DNA of 61,849 nucleotides. Source: Verrucomicrobiaceae bacterium (GTDB taxonomy: Bacteria; Verrucomicrobiota; Verrucomicrobiia; Verrucomicrobiales; Verrucomicrobiaceae). Where the stretch lies: NCBI GenBank assembly GCA_027484445.1, contig JAIXSY010000015.1:1-61849 (forward strand), in the 5' to 3' direction. The notes beneath the pieces were generated by a model, which saw only the letters and a program-made list of their open reading frames with translations, had not been told where the DNA came from and searched no databases. Made by a program: the position numbers and the translations under genes. This document shows, in pieces, positions 26,219 through 35,630 of this stretch (position 1 is its first letter; each line of letters begins with the position of its first letter).

Positions 26219-27268
26219 ATGGATGATCTGAAACGCGAGCTGCTGGCTGAGGCAGCTAGGTTGGGCTTCGCTGACTGCCGTGTGGCAGCGGCTGGGCCTG
26301 CGCCGCGCCGTGAGCTCTACGAGCGCTGGGTGGCTGAGGGAAAGCACGGCGACATGGCCTGGATGGCGCGGAACATGGATCGTCGCACAGACCCGCGCAT
26401 CGTGCAGCCGGGCGCGCGCAGTGTCATCGTGCTGGCTTTGAATTATTACCAAGGTTCAGCACCACGTGAGCAGGCCTGGCGGGTGGCCCGCTATGCCTGG
26501 AATGATGATTATCACGATCTCATCCAGGACAAGCTGCGTGCCCTGGATGCTTGGCTCATCGCGCAGGGGGGGCAGCAGCGCTACTACGTGGACACAGGAC
26601 CTGTGCTGGAGCGAGATTGGGCCAGCGAAGCTGGTCTGGGCTGGGGGGGCAAAAGCACGATGCAGATCCATCGTCAGCTCGGCACTTGGTTCTTCCTCGC
26701 GGAGCTCATCACCACGCTCGCGCTGGAGCCAGATGCTCCGGCCAAAGACTTCTGCGGTTCCTGCACCCGCTGCCTACAGGCCTGCCCGACACAGGCCATC
26801 ACGGCTCCGCGACGCATGGATGCCCGCCGCTGTGTCAGCTACCTGACGATCGAGAACAAAGGTCCGATTCCTGAAGAGTTTCGCCGTGCGATGGGAGACC
26901 GGATCTATGGCTGCGATGACTGCCTTGCGGCCTGCCCGTGGAATCGCTTTGCCCAGCTGTCCCACGAGGCAGCCTTTCAGGCACGTGAGGCCCTGTTTGC
27001 CCGTCAACTGCGCGATTTCCTGACTCTCACCGAGGAGGAGTTCCGCGCACTCTTCGCCCGCAGCCCGATCAAGCGCATCAAGCGCCCGGCCTTTCTGCGC
27101 AATGTTTGCGTGGCGCTCGGAAACACCGGCACGTTGGCGGACCTGCCTGCCCTTCAGCCGCTGACCGAGGATGAACATCCACTGATCGCTGAGCACGCGC
27201 GCTGGGCAGTGGCTGAGATTCGGCGTCGAGCGGAAGCCTCGATCCACGAGCCAGAGCTCGTCGATTAA
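26219..27268 (+). CDS. queG: Epoxyqueuosine reductase
   Basis: 349 aa from the ATG at 26219. QueG reduces epoxyqueuosine to queuosine in tRNA modification, using cobalamin and two [4Fe-4S] clusters. Both clusters are visible as ferredoxin-like motifs [12 protein letters not shown] and [11 protein letters not shown]. The N-terminal cobalamin-binding domain shows DMAWMARN and [14 protein letters not shown]. The C-terminal HEAT-like part ends with WAVAEIRRR. The last 4 bases overlap the convergent histidine kinase gene. No other queuosine gene is seen. Confidence 0.93.
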   Translation: MDDLKRELLAEAARLGFADCRVAAAGPAPRRELYERWVAEGKHGDMAWMARNMDRRTDPRIVQPGARSVIVLALNYYQGSAPREQAWRVARYAWNDDYHDLIQDKLRALDAWLIAQGGQQRYYVDTGPVLERDWASEAGLGWGGKSTMQIHRQLGTWFFLAELITTLALEPDAPAKDFCGSCTRCLQACPTQAITAPRRMDARRCVSYLTIENKGPIPEEFRRAMGDRIYGCDDCLAACPWNRFAQLSHEAAFQAREALFARQLRDFLTLTEEEFRALFARSPIKRIKRPAFLRNVCVALGNTGTLADLPALQPLTEDEHPLIAEHARWAVAEIRRRAEASIHEPELVD

Positions 27269-30015
27269 AGGGACATCGGGCGCATGGCAGCCTCTTTTTC
27301 CAAGCAAGGCGGGATGACGCGGCGGAAGTCATCCAGACTCACCGGCTTGGTCAGGAAGGCATTCATGCCGGCGGCTTTGCATTCTTCCTTCACGCCGGTG
27401 AGGGCATGGCCCGTCATGGCGATGATCGCTGGCTGGTTCTTCAGGTGGAAATTCGAGCGAATGGCGCGCGCGGCATCGATGCCGCCCATGACCGGCATTT
27501 GCAGGTCCATGAAGATGATGTCGTAACCTGAGGCACTGACGTGATCGACAGCTTCCTGGCCATTGTTTGCGATGTCGATGCTTTGATAGCCGAGGCGCTG
27601 CAGCAGCATGACGGCGATCTTTTGATTCAAAGGCTGATCTTCCACCAGCAAGATGCGCGCAGGGTTTTGGCGAGCGAAGCTGTCGCCATCGGCCTTTGCT
27701 GCTGCGGCGATGGCGCGGTTTGTCGCCTGGGAAATGTGCGCATCGTGCCCGGCGGAGGCGGCGCGGTTGGTGCCAGGGGCGTGTGCTTCTGCTACCGGCA
27801 GCGGTGTGGGCATGGACACCAGGGCAGGGGTAGGCGTCGGCGTGGGGAAATACTGAGCCGGAGGTGGCGGCGCATGCTGGGCCTGGGCCATCGCAGGTGG
27901 CAGGATGGGCACCGGGACTGGCAGTGGCATAGGCATGGGCACTGGTGCCGTGGGTTGATTGCCTGGCGTGAGGGCGGCGCGGGGCATGCGGATCAGCTCG
28001 GCCAAGGCGCGCAGCAGTTCGCGCCGCTTCGGTGGCTTGCTCAGCTTCACAAAGCGCTTGTAGCCCTGAGGGCAATATTGGTCGCGATGCTTCCAGCGCG
28101 TGAGCGGTAGCAAGATGATGAGGGCCACACCCTGCCGCGCCGCTGTGAGCAGTGCAGGCTGGGCAGCCTCGGGGCTGAGGTCCCGCGCATCCAGGATGAG
28201 CACGGCGCACTCTTCCAGATCTCTGGCGAGTTGGGCCGCTGGCAGATCCAGGGCAGGCTGGGCGATGCCTGCTACGCCCCAGAGTTGCAGGGTTTGCTGC
28301 AGGATCTGCTGAGTGGTCTGGTGCGGTGTGTGGAAGAGAACGCGGCGATCTTTGACCGTCTCTAGCCAAGCCAGTTCCTCTTCCCGTCCATCGGTGTCGG
28401 GACAGATGGTCAGCGGGATTTCGAAGAAGAAGTCCGAGCCGCGTCCGTCCTCGCTGACGACACTGATTTCTCCGCCCATGAGGCGGCAGAGCTTTCGACA
28501 AATGGCGAGCCCCAGGCCTGTGCCACCATACTTGCGTGTCGTGCTGGTGTCGGCCTGAGTGAAGGCTTGGAAAAGCTGGCTGATCTTGTCTGCGGGAATG
28601 CCAATGCCGGTGTCTCGAATGGAGATGTGCAGGTGGGGAATATCGCCCTCAGGCTTTTTGCGGCTGACTTGTCGGGCCAGGATGAGGATCTCGCCTTTCT
28701 CGGTGAATTTGACCGCGTTCCCGACGAGGTTGACGATGACCTGCTTCACTCGCTGGAAATCACCACGGAAGTAGCGTGGCAAAGCGGGATCGATGTGGAA
28801 GTTGATCTCCAGTCCCTTTTCCGCAGCGCGGTAGGAGAAGACATCGGCCACTTCAGCGACGAGTTTTTCCATGTCCACGGGCAGAGACTCGATCTCCATT
28901 TTGCCAGACTCGATCTTCGAGAAGTCGAGAATGTCCGAGATGAGATGCAGCAAAGATTCACCGGAAGAGCGGATCATGCGGACAAGCTCTTCCTGCTCCG
29001 GGGCCAGACCGAGTTCCAGAAGAAGAGAGGTGGTGCCGATGATGCCATTCATGGGCGTGCGAATCTCGTGAGACATGTTCGCCAGGAAGTCGCCCTTGGC
29101 AGCGGTGGCTTGTTCGGCCTGCTTGCGGGCTTGATGAAACTCGGAGAGGATCTGCAAGCGCTTGGCCTCTTCCGTTTGGAAGTGGGTCAGGGCATCGTTG
29201 AAGGATTCTTGGAGGAGGTCTAGGTCATCGAAGCCTCGAGCAGGAAGGCGGTGATTGAGGTTTCCAGTGCGGATGGCCTGGAATCCCTGGCTGAGTTGGG
29301 TGGTCTTGCGGGTGATGGAGCGGCCCAACCAAAAGAAGCCAAGCACGGCAGGCAGCAAGCCAGCAGCGGTGCCGAGCAGCGGCACCATGAGACGGGGCAG
29401 TGTCAGCAGATGCCAAGGCTGCACCAGCGGTTGCCGGGCGACCAGCACGCCTGCGATGCGGCGCTGGTCGTCCAAAAGCGGCCCACCCGCGAGCAACCAT
29501 TCTCCGCGTTGATTGAGGGTAGTTTTGAAGGTCAGCGGAGCCTCACCGATGACCATGGAGGTGCCTGCCATGACCCTGAGGATGATGTCTTGCAGTTTGT
29601 TGGGCTCAGGCTCTTGCGGCTGCAATTCCTGAGCGGTGTCATGGATGATGACAAAAGGCGTTTTCCCCAGCGGCGGTACATTGACGGTCGGGGAGTTCGG
29701 ACCGGCGATCTCTATGCGCAGGCCGAGTTCTTGGATCATGACGGGCACCTCGACGGTTTGCAGCCGCATCTGAAGGTGCACGATGGATTCGGCGTTCAAG
29801 TCACGCAGACCAGCGAGCTGGTCAGGCCGCAGGGACTGGCTCGCCAGTTCCGTCTGCGCTGCGCGAATCACGGCGCTGAGATAGGAGCGCTGCGACATGC
29901 GCAGGATGAGAAACTCCTGCCAGAGGAAGGCTGCGGAAGCCACCACCACGGCCACAGCCATCGCGGCGATGCCGAGGAACATGAAGCGCTGGGCGATGGA
30001 GAAGCGCGCCTTCAT
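27265..30015 (-). CDS. Hybrid sensor histidine kinase with pseudo-receiver and receiver domains
   Basis: 916 aa. Domains in order: membrane segment (about 10-33); a ~180-residue external sensor; second membrane segment (about 215-235); HAMP (about 236-285); HisKA with the phospho-His in [12 protein letters not shown]; HATPase with [16 protein letters not shown] and GGTGLGLAI; a receiver-like segment (about 550-680) with VLILDARD but few other canonical residues; a Pro/Met-rich linker; and a true receiver with phospho-Asp in [11 protein letters not shown]. It is the last gene of the leftward pilin/ATPase cluster and overlaps the preceding receiver gene as TGATG. Signal and output are unknown. 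Confidence 0.9.
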   Translation of the reverse strand: MKARFSIAQRFMFLGIAAMAVAVVVASAAFLWQEFLILRMSQRSYLSAVIRAAQTELASQSLRPDQLAGLRDLNAESIVHLQMRLQTVEVPVMIQELGLRIEIAGPNSPTVNVPPLGKTPFVIIHDTAQELQPQEPEPNKLQDIILRVMAGTSMVIGEAPLTFKTTLNQRGEWLLAGGPLLDDQRRIAGVLVARQPLVQPWHLLTLPRLMVPLLGTAAGLLPAVLGFFWLGRSITRKTTQLSQGFQAIRTGNLNHRLPARGFDDLDLLQESFNDALTHFQTEEAKRLQILSEFHQARKQAEQATAAKGDFLANMSHEIRTPMNGIIGTTSLLLELGLAPEQEELVRMIRSSGESLLHLISDILDFSKIESGKMEIESLPVDMEKLVAEVADVFSYRAAEKGLEINFHIDPALPRYFRGDFQRVKQVIVNLVGNAVKFTEKGEILILARQVSRKKPEGDIPHLHISIRDTGIGIPADKISQLFQAFTQADTSTTRKYGGTGLGLAICRKLCRLMGGEISVVSEDGRGSDFFFEIPLTICPDTDGREEELAWLETVKDRRVLFHTPHQTTQQILQQTLQLWGVAGIAQPALDLPAAQLARDLEECAVLILDARDLSPEAAQPALLTAARQGVALIILLPLTRWKHRDQYCPQGYKRFVKLSKPPKRRELLRALAELIRMPRAALTPGNQPTAPVPMPMPLPVPVPILPPAMAQAQHAPPPPAQYFPTPTPTPALVSMPTPLPVAEAHAPGTNRAASAGHDAHISQATNRAIAAAAKADGDSFARQNPARILLVEDQPLNQKIAVMLLQRLGYQSIDIANNGQEAVDHVSASGYDIIFMDLQMPVMGGIDAARAIRSNFHLKNQPAIIAMTGHALTGVKEECKAAGMNAFLTKPVSLDDFRRVIPPCLEKEAAMRPMSL

Positions 30016-30455
30016 CAGGAGACTTGAGTGCGTTCGCGGGCGATGCAGCGGCGCACCGTGGCGCAGAGGTGCTCGACGGGGTAGGGTTTTTGCAGGATGT
30101 CCGCGAAGCCGATGGCCTGGCAGAGGTCGCGCGCATCCTCCTGGAAATAGCCACTGGATGCGATCACGGGCAGGTCCGGAGCGATGCTGACGAGCCTTTC
30201 CATGACCTCAAAGCCGGACATGCCCCCGGGCAGTGTCAAGTCCAGGACCATGGCTTGGTGATCCATGCCTGCGAGTATCGACTGTTGGAGGATTTCCAGG
30301 GCTTCCTCGCCGGAATTGCACGGGACGACGCTGAAGCCCTGCGATTGCAGCATGGCACAGGCCACGGCGAGAACATGCGGTTCATCATCGACGACAACGA
30401 TGCTCCCGCCCGCACGGGAGGCGGGCGTGGACTCGGGAATGGGATTGAAGGTCAT
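30015..30455 (-). CDS. Single-domain response regulator
   Basis: 146 aa from the ATG at 30455 (an upstream GTG is rejected). One receiver domain: acidic pocket VVVDDEPHV, phospho-Asp in VLDLTLPGG, the conserved Ser/Thr region ASSGY and the Lys in LQKPYPVE. No output domain. Its stop overlaps the next kinase start as TGATG, so the two are probably translationally coupled. It may relay signal from the kinase to another protein, or tune it. Confidence 0.9.
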   Translation of the reverse strand: MTFNPIPESTPASRAGGSIVVVDDEPHVLAVACAMLQSQGFSVVPCNSGEEALEILQQSILAGMDHQAMVLDLTLPGGMSGFEVMERLVSIAPDLPVIASSGYFQEDARDLCQAIGFADILQKPYPVEHLCATVRRCIARERTQVS

Positions 30456-30487
30456 GGCGGGAAGGGTGGATGGAGGAAAGTCGAGGA

Positions 30488-32659
30488 TCAGCTGACGGCG
30501 GTGTAGGCGAGGCACTTGATCTCATCGAGGCTGGTGTGGCCGGCGATGACCTGCATGAGCCCCTCTTGGTAGAGGGAAAAGAAGCCATTCTTGAAGGCAG
30601 CGGCGCGCATGGCAGACATGGGCGCGGCTTCTTCGATCAAGTCGCGCAGCTCGGTGCTGACCTCACACAGCTCCATGAGAGCGACACGCCCTGCATAACC
30701 GGTGCCGTGGCATTCCTGACAGCCCACAGGCATGAAAATGGGCTGCGTCAGCGGCTGGGAGATGACGTTTTGTTTCGCCATCATGTCCTGAATCTCCTGT
30801 GGCACGGGCGTGGGGCGTTTGCAGTAGCTACACAGCCGGCGCACAAGACGCTGGGCCTGAGAGAGCGCGAGGGAGTCAGCCAGAAGATACTTTTCCACCC
30901 CCATGCTCATGAGACGAGACACCGCACGCAGGGAGTCATTCGCGTGCAGGGTGGTGAGCACCAAGTGGCCTGTGAGCGCCGCATTCACGGCTGCGTTGGC
31001 TGTTTCACTATCACGGGACTCACCGATGAGGATGATGTCAGGGTCAGCGCGCAGCAGGGCGCGCAGGCCGTTGGCAAAGTCGAGGCCGTGGTGTGGGTTC
31101 GTCTGGGTTTGGTTGATGCCTTCGATCTCGTATTCGATCGGGTCCTCAATGGTCTGAATGTTCACGCCTTCGTCATTCACGCTGTTCAGCAGCGCGTAGA
31201 GCGTGGTGGTCTTTCCGGAACCGGTGGGTCCTGTCACCAGGATCAGTCCCTGGTCCCGTGTCATGGCTCGATTCAGGATGTCGATCTGGCGCTGCCCGAG
31301 GTTAAAGTCACTGAGTCGCCGCACGCCGTCCTGCTTGTCCAGGAAGCGCATGATGATCTTTTGGAATTCGCGGCGTGTGGGCACGGCGGCGACACGCACA
31401 TCCACACGACGCCGACCGACGCTGAGGGCAAAGCGGCCGTCTTGCGCCTCCTGCCGGTTTTGATTCATGCCAGCGTAGTTTTTGATGAGTGCCACGAAGC
31501 GATTCAGCACGTTCTCCGGTGCCGTCAGGATGGTCTTCATGTTCCCATCCATGCGCGCACGGAAGCGAGCGACGTTGTAGAACTTCTCAAGGTGAAGGTC
31601 AGAAGCGCGGCAGCGGATCGCAGTAAAGAGCGCCCACTGCACGAGCTCTTCTGGTGTGTGGTTGGGGTTGGCGGGATTGATGCGCCCCATCTCCTCCGGC
31701 ATGATGTCGATGACGGATTCATTGCCGCTGGCAGAGGCTGCCAGTGTCGCTTTGTCCAGCTTCACGCCGCTGGGGTCAAAGGTGGCTCCGGCACGGTTGA
31801 TCGCATCGCGGATGCCTGCTGGATCGGTTAGCACCGTGATGATTTTCACGGCACTGTTGCCCATGCTCAGCCATTCGTCTTCAAAGGCGTAGCTGTCCGC
31901 GTGCTCGCTGAGCATGAAGACGGCGTTCTTGCCAATGTACAGCGGATAGACGTTGTGGCGCTCTAGCAGCGGCAGGGGGAAGAAGTTTTGTCGTGGTGCT
32001 TCTCCTGCCGAAAAGCACAGATCACGGCCACGCGTGGTCATGTAATTCAGCGCAACACCCAGATTGCGCTGAACGATGTTGAAGTGGTTGATGCCGAGCC
32101 TGGGATTTTTCTCCTTCTGTGTTTCGTAAAAGCCGCGCAGCTTGGTGGCCTCTGTCTCGTCATAGGGGTAGTGCTCCAGCAGCCACTCGAAGGTGCCATC
32201 TAGCCCCATCTCGTCAAAGCGCGGAGCTTCCATGCCCTCAAAGGTGCTCTGCTGAGCGATGGGTAGCTGACCAAAGCGAGCGACGAGGTCTTTTCTCGTT
32301 TTGTTGTACTGGTCCTGACTGATCAGCACACGCAGGGTCAGGAAGTGGGGCACGCCCCAGATGTCTCCCGCGCGTGGATTGTGATGCGCCATGACCAAAA
32401 GCGGCCCCAGCATCATGATGGGAAGCCAGGGGTCTGCCACGTAGGGCACGCGCCCGAGCTTGCGCACGATGCGCTCTGCTTCAGGAGAGCAGCTCTCCCT
32501 CATCAGCGTCACGGGCAGCATTCGATGCTGGAGGGCCAGACCCTCCATGGAAAGGATGGCGGCCTGCCTGGACTCGATATTTCCAGAATGTGGATTGCCT
32601 GCATCTCCGAAGGATGGAGAAGCTGAGGAGTCGTTCGGAGAAAGAGTGGCGGAGGACAT
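30488..32659 (-). CDS. GspE/PilB-family secretion or pilus assembly ATPase
   Basis: 723 aa. It would power pseudopilus or type IV pilus extension at the inner membrane. The N-terminal ~330 residues hold a diverged GspE-N/MshEN region (FFPLPLLERHNVYPLYI to VLTDPAGIRDAI). The core has the Asp box (CRASDLHLE), Walker A GPTGSGKTTTLY (about 477-488), DPDIILIGESRD (Walker B) and LTTLHAND. The tetracysteine zinc element CSYC to CQEC is present. Pilin-like genes lie directly upstream. No GspD, GspF or PilQ is in the window, so whether this is secretion or pilus is open. Confidence 0.92.
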   Translation of the reverse strand: MSSATLSPNDSSASPSFGDAGNPHSGNIESRQAAILSMEGLALQHRMLPVTLMRESCSPEAERIVRKLGRVPYVADPWLPIMMLGPLLVMAHHNPRAGDIWGVPHFLTLRVLISQDQYNKTRKDLVARFGQLPIAQQSTFEGMEAPRFDEMGLDGTFEWLLEHYPYDETEATKLRGFYETQKEKNPRLGINHFNIVQRNLGVALNYMTTRGRDLCFSAGEAPRQNFFPLPLLERHNVYPLYIGKNAVFMLSEHADSYAFEDEWLSMGNSAVKIITVLTDPAGIRDAINRAGATFDPSGVKLDKATLAASASGNESVIDIMPEEMGRINPANPNHTPEELVQWALFTAIRCRASDLHLEKFYNVARFRARMDGNMKTILTAPENVLNRFVALIKNYAGMNQNRQEAQDGRFALSVGRRRVDVRVAAVPTRREFQKIIMRFLDKQDGVRRLSDFNLGQRQIDILNRAMTRDQGLILVTGPTGSGKTTTLYALLNSVNDEGVNIQTIEDPIEYEIEGINQTQTNPHHGLDFANGLRALLRADPDIILIGESRDSETANAAVNAALTGHLVLTTLHANDSLRAVSRLMSMGVEKYLLADSLALSQAQRLVRRLCSYCKRPTPVPQEIQDMMAKQNVISQPLTQPIFMPVGCQECHGTGYAGRVALMELCEVSTELRDLIEEAAPMSAMRAAAFKNGFFSLYQEGLMQVIAGHTSLDEIKCLAYTAVS

Positions 32660-32689
32660 GGACAGTGTCTTGACCGGGAGAGGGGTGGA

Positions 32690-33211
32690 TCAGCGACCGC
32701 TGGAGCTGAAGTTGTCTGGATATTTCCGGGTGTCGCCGATGTCAGAGCCGTCAAAGACGACTTTGAGCCCGGAGCCTTCCTGCCCCGGTCGGAGAAGTTC
32801 GAACATCCGCCCTGTCCAGCGCAGCCGATAGTCTCGGCTCGAGGTGGAGGTTTGCGGGCTGTAGCGTGGGTCGATGTAGGGACTGTTGAAGTCTGCCTTG
32901 GAGGGATCAGGGTGCCGATACTGACAGTCCAAGAGCACGAGGAGTTCGTCAGCCACGGAGCTGTCTGAGCGGCTCAGCACGTATTCGCGCAGCGAGACGG
33001 CGCGCTGCTTCAGGTTGCCGTTAAGCATCTCCATCTTTTCGATGGCTAGGGTCTCTCGTGCCTGCTCGTAGCTGCCGCTCATTTGCACCAAAACCACACC
33101 GGCTAGCACCCCCAGCATGGAGATGGTGATCACGATCTCGGACATGGAAAAGCCCTGGCTGCGGCGCGCAGTAGGCTTTCCAAGTTCTGAGGAGGTGAGC
33201 CGGGGTGACAT
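32690..33211 (-). CDS. Type IV pilin-like (pseudopilin) protein
   Basis: 173 aa. The prepilin site is ARRSQG followed by FSMSEIVITISMLGVLAGV, with Glu+5 and a hydrophobic helix. The globular part contains LDCQYRHPDPSKADF and SSRDYRLRWTG and is not matched to a named minor pilin. It lies 30 bases before the GspE/PilB-like ATPase gene on the same strand. It probably forms part of a pseudopilus. Confidence 0.8.
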   Translation of the reverse strand: MSPRLTSSELGKPTARRSQGFSMSEIVITISMLGVLAGVVLVQMSGSYEQARETLAIEKMEMLNGNLKQRAVSLREYVLSRSDSSVADELLVLLDCQYRHPDPSKADFNSPYIDPRYSPQTSTSSRDYRLRWTGRMFELLRPGQEGSGLKVVFDGSDIGDTRKYPDNFSSSGR

Positions 33212-33227
33212 GGCGGAGAGAAAAGTT

Positions 33228-33638
33228 TCAGTAAAGGATGATGGTTCCGCTCGGTCCGGTCAGCGTCGCCTTGGTCATGGTCGCGATGTTCGAGGGTAGT
33301 CTGATGCCGTAATCCTGAGGCATGTAGCTGGTGAGCGTGGGCTCAGCGTAGGCGATGTAGTCGCGGATCAATTCGTAGCGCTGCTGATCGTTCGTCCTGC
33401 TGGCCCAGTTCAGGGCTGCCTGCGTGCGGCCGACGATCTGGATGTAGGTCGTCATGGCTAGGTTCAGCGACTCGGCGCGTGAGATGGCTAGGTTCCGCTC
33501 GCTGTCACTCCTCATGCGGGTGATGGAGGGAATGGCCAGGAAGGCGATGATGCCGATCACGGAAACGCAGGCGATCATCTCCACCATGGAGAAGCCGCGT
33601 CTCCGACGTTGAGGGGGGGCTGGAGGCGGGGTGTTCAT
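33228..33638 (-). CDS. Type IV pilin-like (pseudopilin) protein
   Basis: 136 aa. A short Pro-rich leader ends RRRRG, then FSMVEMIACVSVIGIIAFL with Glu+5. The C-terminal part has an Ala/Ser-rich helix (ERNLAISRAESLNLAMTTY) and ends IILY. Its ATG overlaps the stop of the preceding gene as TGATG, so expression is coupled. No family name beyond pilin-like is justified. Confidence 0.82.
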   Translation of the reverse strand: MNTPPPAPPQRRRRGFSMVEMIACVSVIGIIAFLAIPSITRMRSDSERNLAISRAESLNLAMTTYIQIVGRTQAALNWASRTNDQQRYELIRDYIAYAEPTLTSYMPQDYGIRLPSNIATMTKATLTGPSGTIILY

Positions 33639-34135
33639 CAGTTTTCGTTCACAAGTTCCACGGTCGGGAAGCCGCCATCGACCCAGTTTGGCAGCGTCAA
33701 GTATTGTCCGCTGCCTTTCAGGGCTTTGCTTTGCAGGCGGTTGGTGTTGCTGGTGTATTCGAGAAAGTGGTCTGCCGTCGTTTTTTCCAGGTAGCCATTG
33801 CGCACATTGACGTCAGCGGAGGCCGGATTTGGCACCAGGAGGTTAAAACGGGCTAAGCTGGTGCCCAGGGCGTTGTATTGATTCCGCAGGCTATTCAGGC
33901 TGCGCATCTGGGCGGTGTTTCCCACCCGAGTTTGGGTCATGACCCACGTCGTCAGGGCTTCATTGATAGCGGCCTGCTGCTGCCGGGCGACGATGCGGTT
34001 TGCATCCCGTGCACCGTTGGAGATCGCACTGATCGCCAGAGCCGACATGATGCCGATGACCGCAATCGTGAATATCGCTTCCACAAAGGTGAATGCGGCT
34101 CGTGAGAGCTTGGGAAGACGGCATGACGGGGACAT
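33638..34135 (-). CDS. Type IV pilin-like protein, first gene of the cluster
   Basis: 165 aa. The leader ends SRAA with Ala, not Gly, at -1, followed by FTFVEAIFTIAVIGIM with Glu+5. Ala at -1 is tolerated by some prepilin peptidases. The C-terminal part includes LTLPNWVDGGFPTVELVNEN. It heads the leftward operon of three pilin-like genes, a GspE/PilB ATPase, a receiver protein and a hybrid kinase. The upstream intergenic 163 bases are AT-rich. Confidence 0.8.
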   Translation of the reverse strand: MSPSCRLPKLSRAAFTFVEAIFTIAVIGIMSALAISAISNGARDANRIVARQQQAAINEALTTWVMTQTRVGNTAQMRSLNSLRNQYNALGTSLARFNLLVPNPASADVNVRNGYLEKTTADHFLEYTSNTNRLQSKALKGSGQYLTLPNWVDGGFPTVELVNEN

Positions 34136-34230
34136 GAGAGTAGGCTATTCAATAATTACCATAATATTCACATTCATTAAAGGCAAATCCGAAATATTCT
34201 AGAATTTCATGCTCACGCTTTCTCTGCCTA

Positions 34231-34246
34231 TTGCACGGCTCTTGCA
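34231..34246 (+). promoter_or_regulatory. Sigma-54-like promoter upstream of the outer-membrane protein gene
   Basis: TTGCACGGCTCTTGCA matches the sigma-54 consensus (TGGCACG, 4 bases, TTGCW) at 15 of 16 positions. The one mismatch is in the GG dinucleotide, which reads TG. The spacing is correct. A transcript would start near 34257, about 40 bases before the ATG. The mismatch at a key base lowers confidence. Confidence 0.35.
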
Positions 34247-34266
34247 CTAATGGGGTTGACTCAGAT

Positions 34267-34279
34267 GCAACATCGTTGC
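34267..34279. promoter_or_regulatory. Palindrome GCAAC-ATC-GTTGC, possible operator
   Basis: Perfect 5-base inverted arms with a 3-base centre lie 20 bases before the ATG of the outer-membrane protein gene. The size suits a repressor site. With a metal-binding protein gene next door, a Zur/Fur-type or other metal regulator is conceivable, but the sequence is not the usual AT-rich box. Confidence 0.3.
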
Positions 34280-34298
34280 CAGTGTCCCCCCCTTTGCC

Positions 34299-35594
34299 AT
34301 GGTCTCCCTCACCTCTCCCTTCTCTTGGCTGCCTTGCACGGCCATATTCCTGCTGTTGTGCAGTGGGCTGAAGCAAGCCTCCGGACAGACTTCCGCCCAG
34401 TTCAGTGCCCAACGTGAGCAGAAATACCAATACTCGACCTTCAGTGCGATGTCTTCGCCTGTCGTGTTGCCGATGGATGGCAAGGTGGACGAGGCGGATT
34501 GGCTGACCGGCCTGGATGTGAGCCTGGCGGATAAAATTTTCCCCCACGTGCACTTCGACACGGCTTTTGGGACCAGCAGCATTGATCAGGAAGAGCTTGC
34601 TGTCGGCCACCACGATCCGATTCGCCGGGATGGGGTGACCTTTCAAAACATCGAATTTTCCCTTTCCGGCCGTTTGGACGATCACAACGAGTTCTTCGTG
34701 ACCTATGCGGGGGCAGTGGGTGAAGACGACCACTTTGAGCCGATCTTTGAGGAGGCCTTCTGGAAGTTCAAGAACTTGCCCGGGGGCTTCGAGCTGCGTC
34801 TGGGACGTGTGTACAATCGCTTTGGCATCCAGAACACCTATCACCCCCATGGCTTTGATTGGATCGACCAATATCTGGTGAACACACGCATGCTGGGAGA
34901 CGATTCCCTGACCACCTTGGGAGCAGAGATCACTTGGTTTGCGCCTTTGCCTTGGCTTTCTCAGTTCGATTTTGCGCTGGGTGAGCCACCGAGTCATGAC
35001 GGCCATGCCCATCATGAGGATGAGGAAGAGCACCGCTACGCAGCCGATGAATCCTATTTTTCGGACGATTCAATCACCTACGTGCTGAACTGGACAAACG
35101 TGTTCAATTACAACGATTTCCATCAGTTCAGGCTCGGTCTCTCTGGAGCCTGGGGAGAGAATCAAAGTGAAGAAGACACCAGCATCTATGGCGCCCACTT
35201 TGAATATCAATGGCGGGAAAATGGGTTCGATCCAGGTGGACGTTATTTCCGCGTTCGTTCGGAGGCGATGATGAACCGTTTCAAAGTCGAGGACGAGATG
35301 GATGAAACACGTGCGCTAGAGACTCAGCAGGACTTTGGCTGCTACCTGAGCCTGCTCTACGGTCTGCCGAACAACATCGAACTCGGTCTGCGCGGTGAGT
35401 TTGTCTCGGGCAATAGCGAAACGGGTCAGGACAGCCGCTTCCGTGCGAGCCCTGGGATCACTTGGTATGCAAATCAGGCCCGCACGCTGCGCCTGCGCCT
35501 GCAATACAACTATGATCAATCCAACGAGCGCGGCACTGACCACGCCGTTTGGGCTCAGGTCAGCTTTGCCTGGGGCGGCCCAGAAGTTCGTTAA
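34299..35594 (+). CDS. Outer-membrane beta-barrel protein, His-rich loop, possible metal porin
   Basis: 431 aa with a signal peptide (about residues 1-29). The C-terminal half shows alternating hydrophobic strands typical of a barrel (RLRLQYNYDQSN, AVWAQVSFAWGG), and the protein lacks a TonB-box and plug signatures. A distinctive His/Asp/Glu segment (HDGHAHHEDEEEHR, about residues 230-243) would bind divalent metal. It is 36 bases from the ZnuA-like gene on the same strand, which suggests a role in metal uptake across the outer membrane. The family is not certain; it resembles uncharacterised porin-like proteins. Confidence 0.72.
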   Translation: MVSLTSPFSWLPCTAIFLLLCSGLKQASGQTSAQFSAQREQKYQYSTFSAMSSPVVLPMDGKVDEADWLTGLDVSLADKIFPHVHFDTAFGTSSIDQEELAVGHHDPIRRDGVTFQNIEFSLSGRLDDHNEFFVTYAGAVGEDDHFEPIFEEAFWKFKNLPGGFELRLGRVYNRFGIQNTYHPHGFDWIDQYLVNTRMLGDDSLTTLGAEITWFAPLPWLSQFDFALGEPPSHDGHAHHEDEEEHRYAADESYFSDDSITYVLNWTNVFNYNDFHQFRLGLSGAWGENQSEEDTSIYGAHFEYQWRENGFDPGGRYFRVRSEAMMNRFKVEDEMDETRALETQQDFGCYLSLLYGLPNNIELGLRGEFVSGNSETGQDSRFRASPGITWYANQARTLRLRLQYNYDQSNERGTDHAVWAQVSFAWGGPEVR

Positions 35595-35630
35595 TCTCGA
35601 CTGAACCCGAACGTATTTGTTTCCCCTGCC

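Noticed and set aside
30470..31831. 453-codon plus-strand frame opposite the GspE/PilB gene
   Set aside because: Shadow frame; the ATPase with Walker motifs is on the minus strand.
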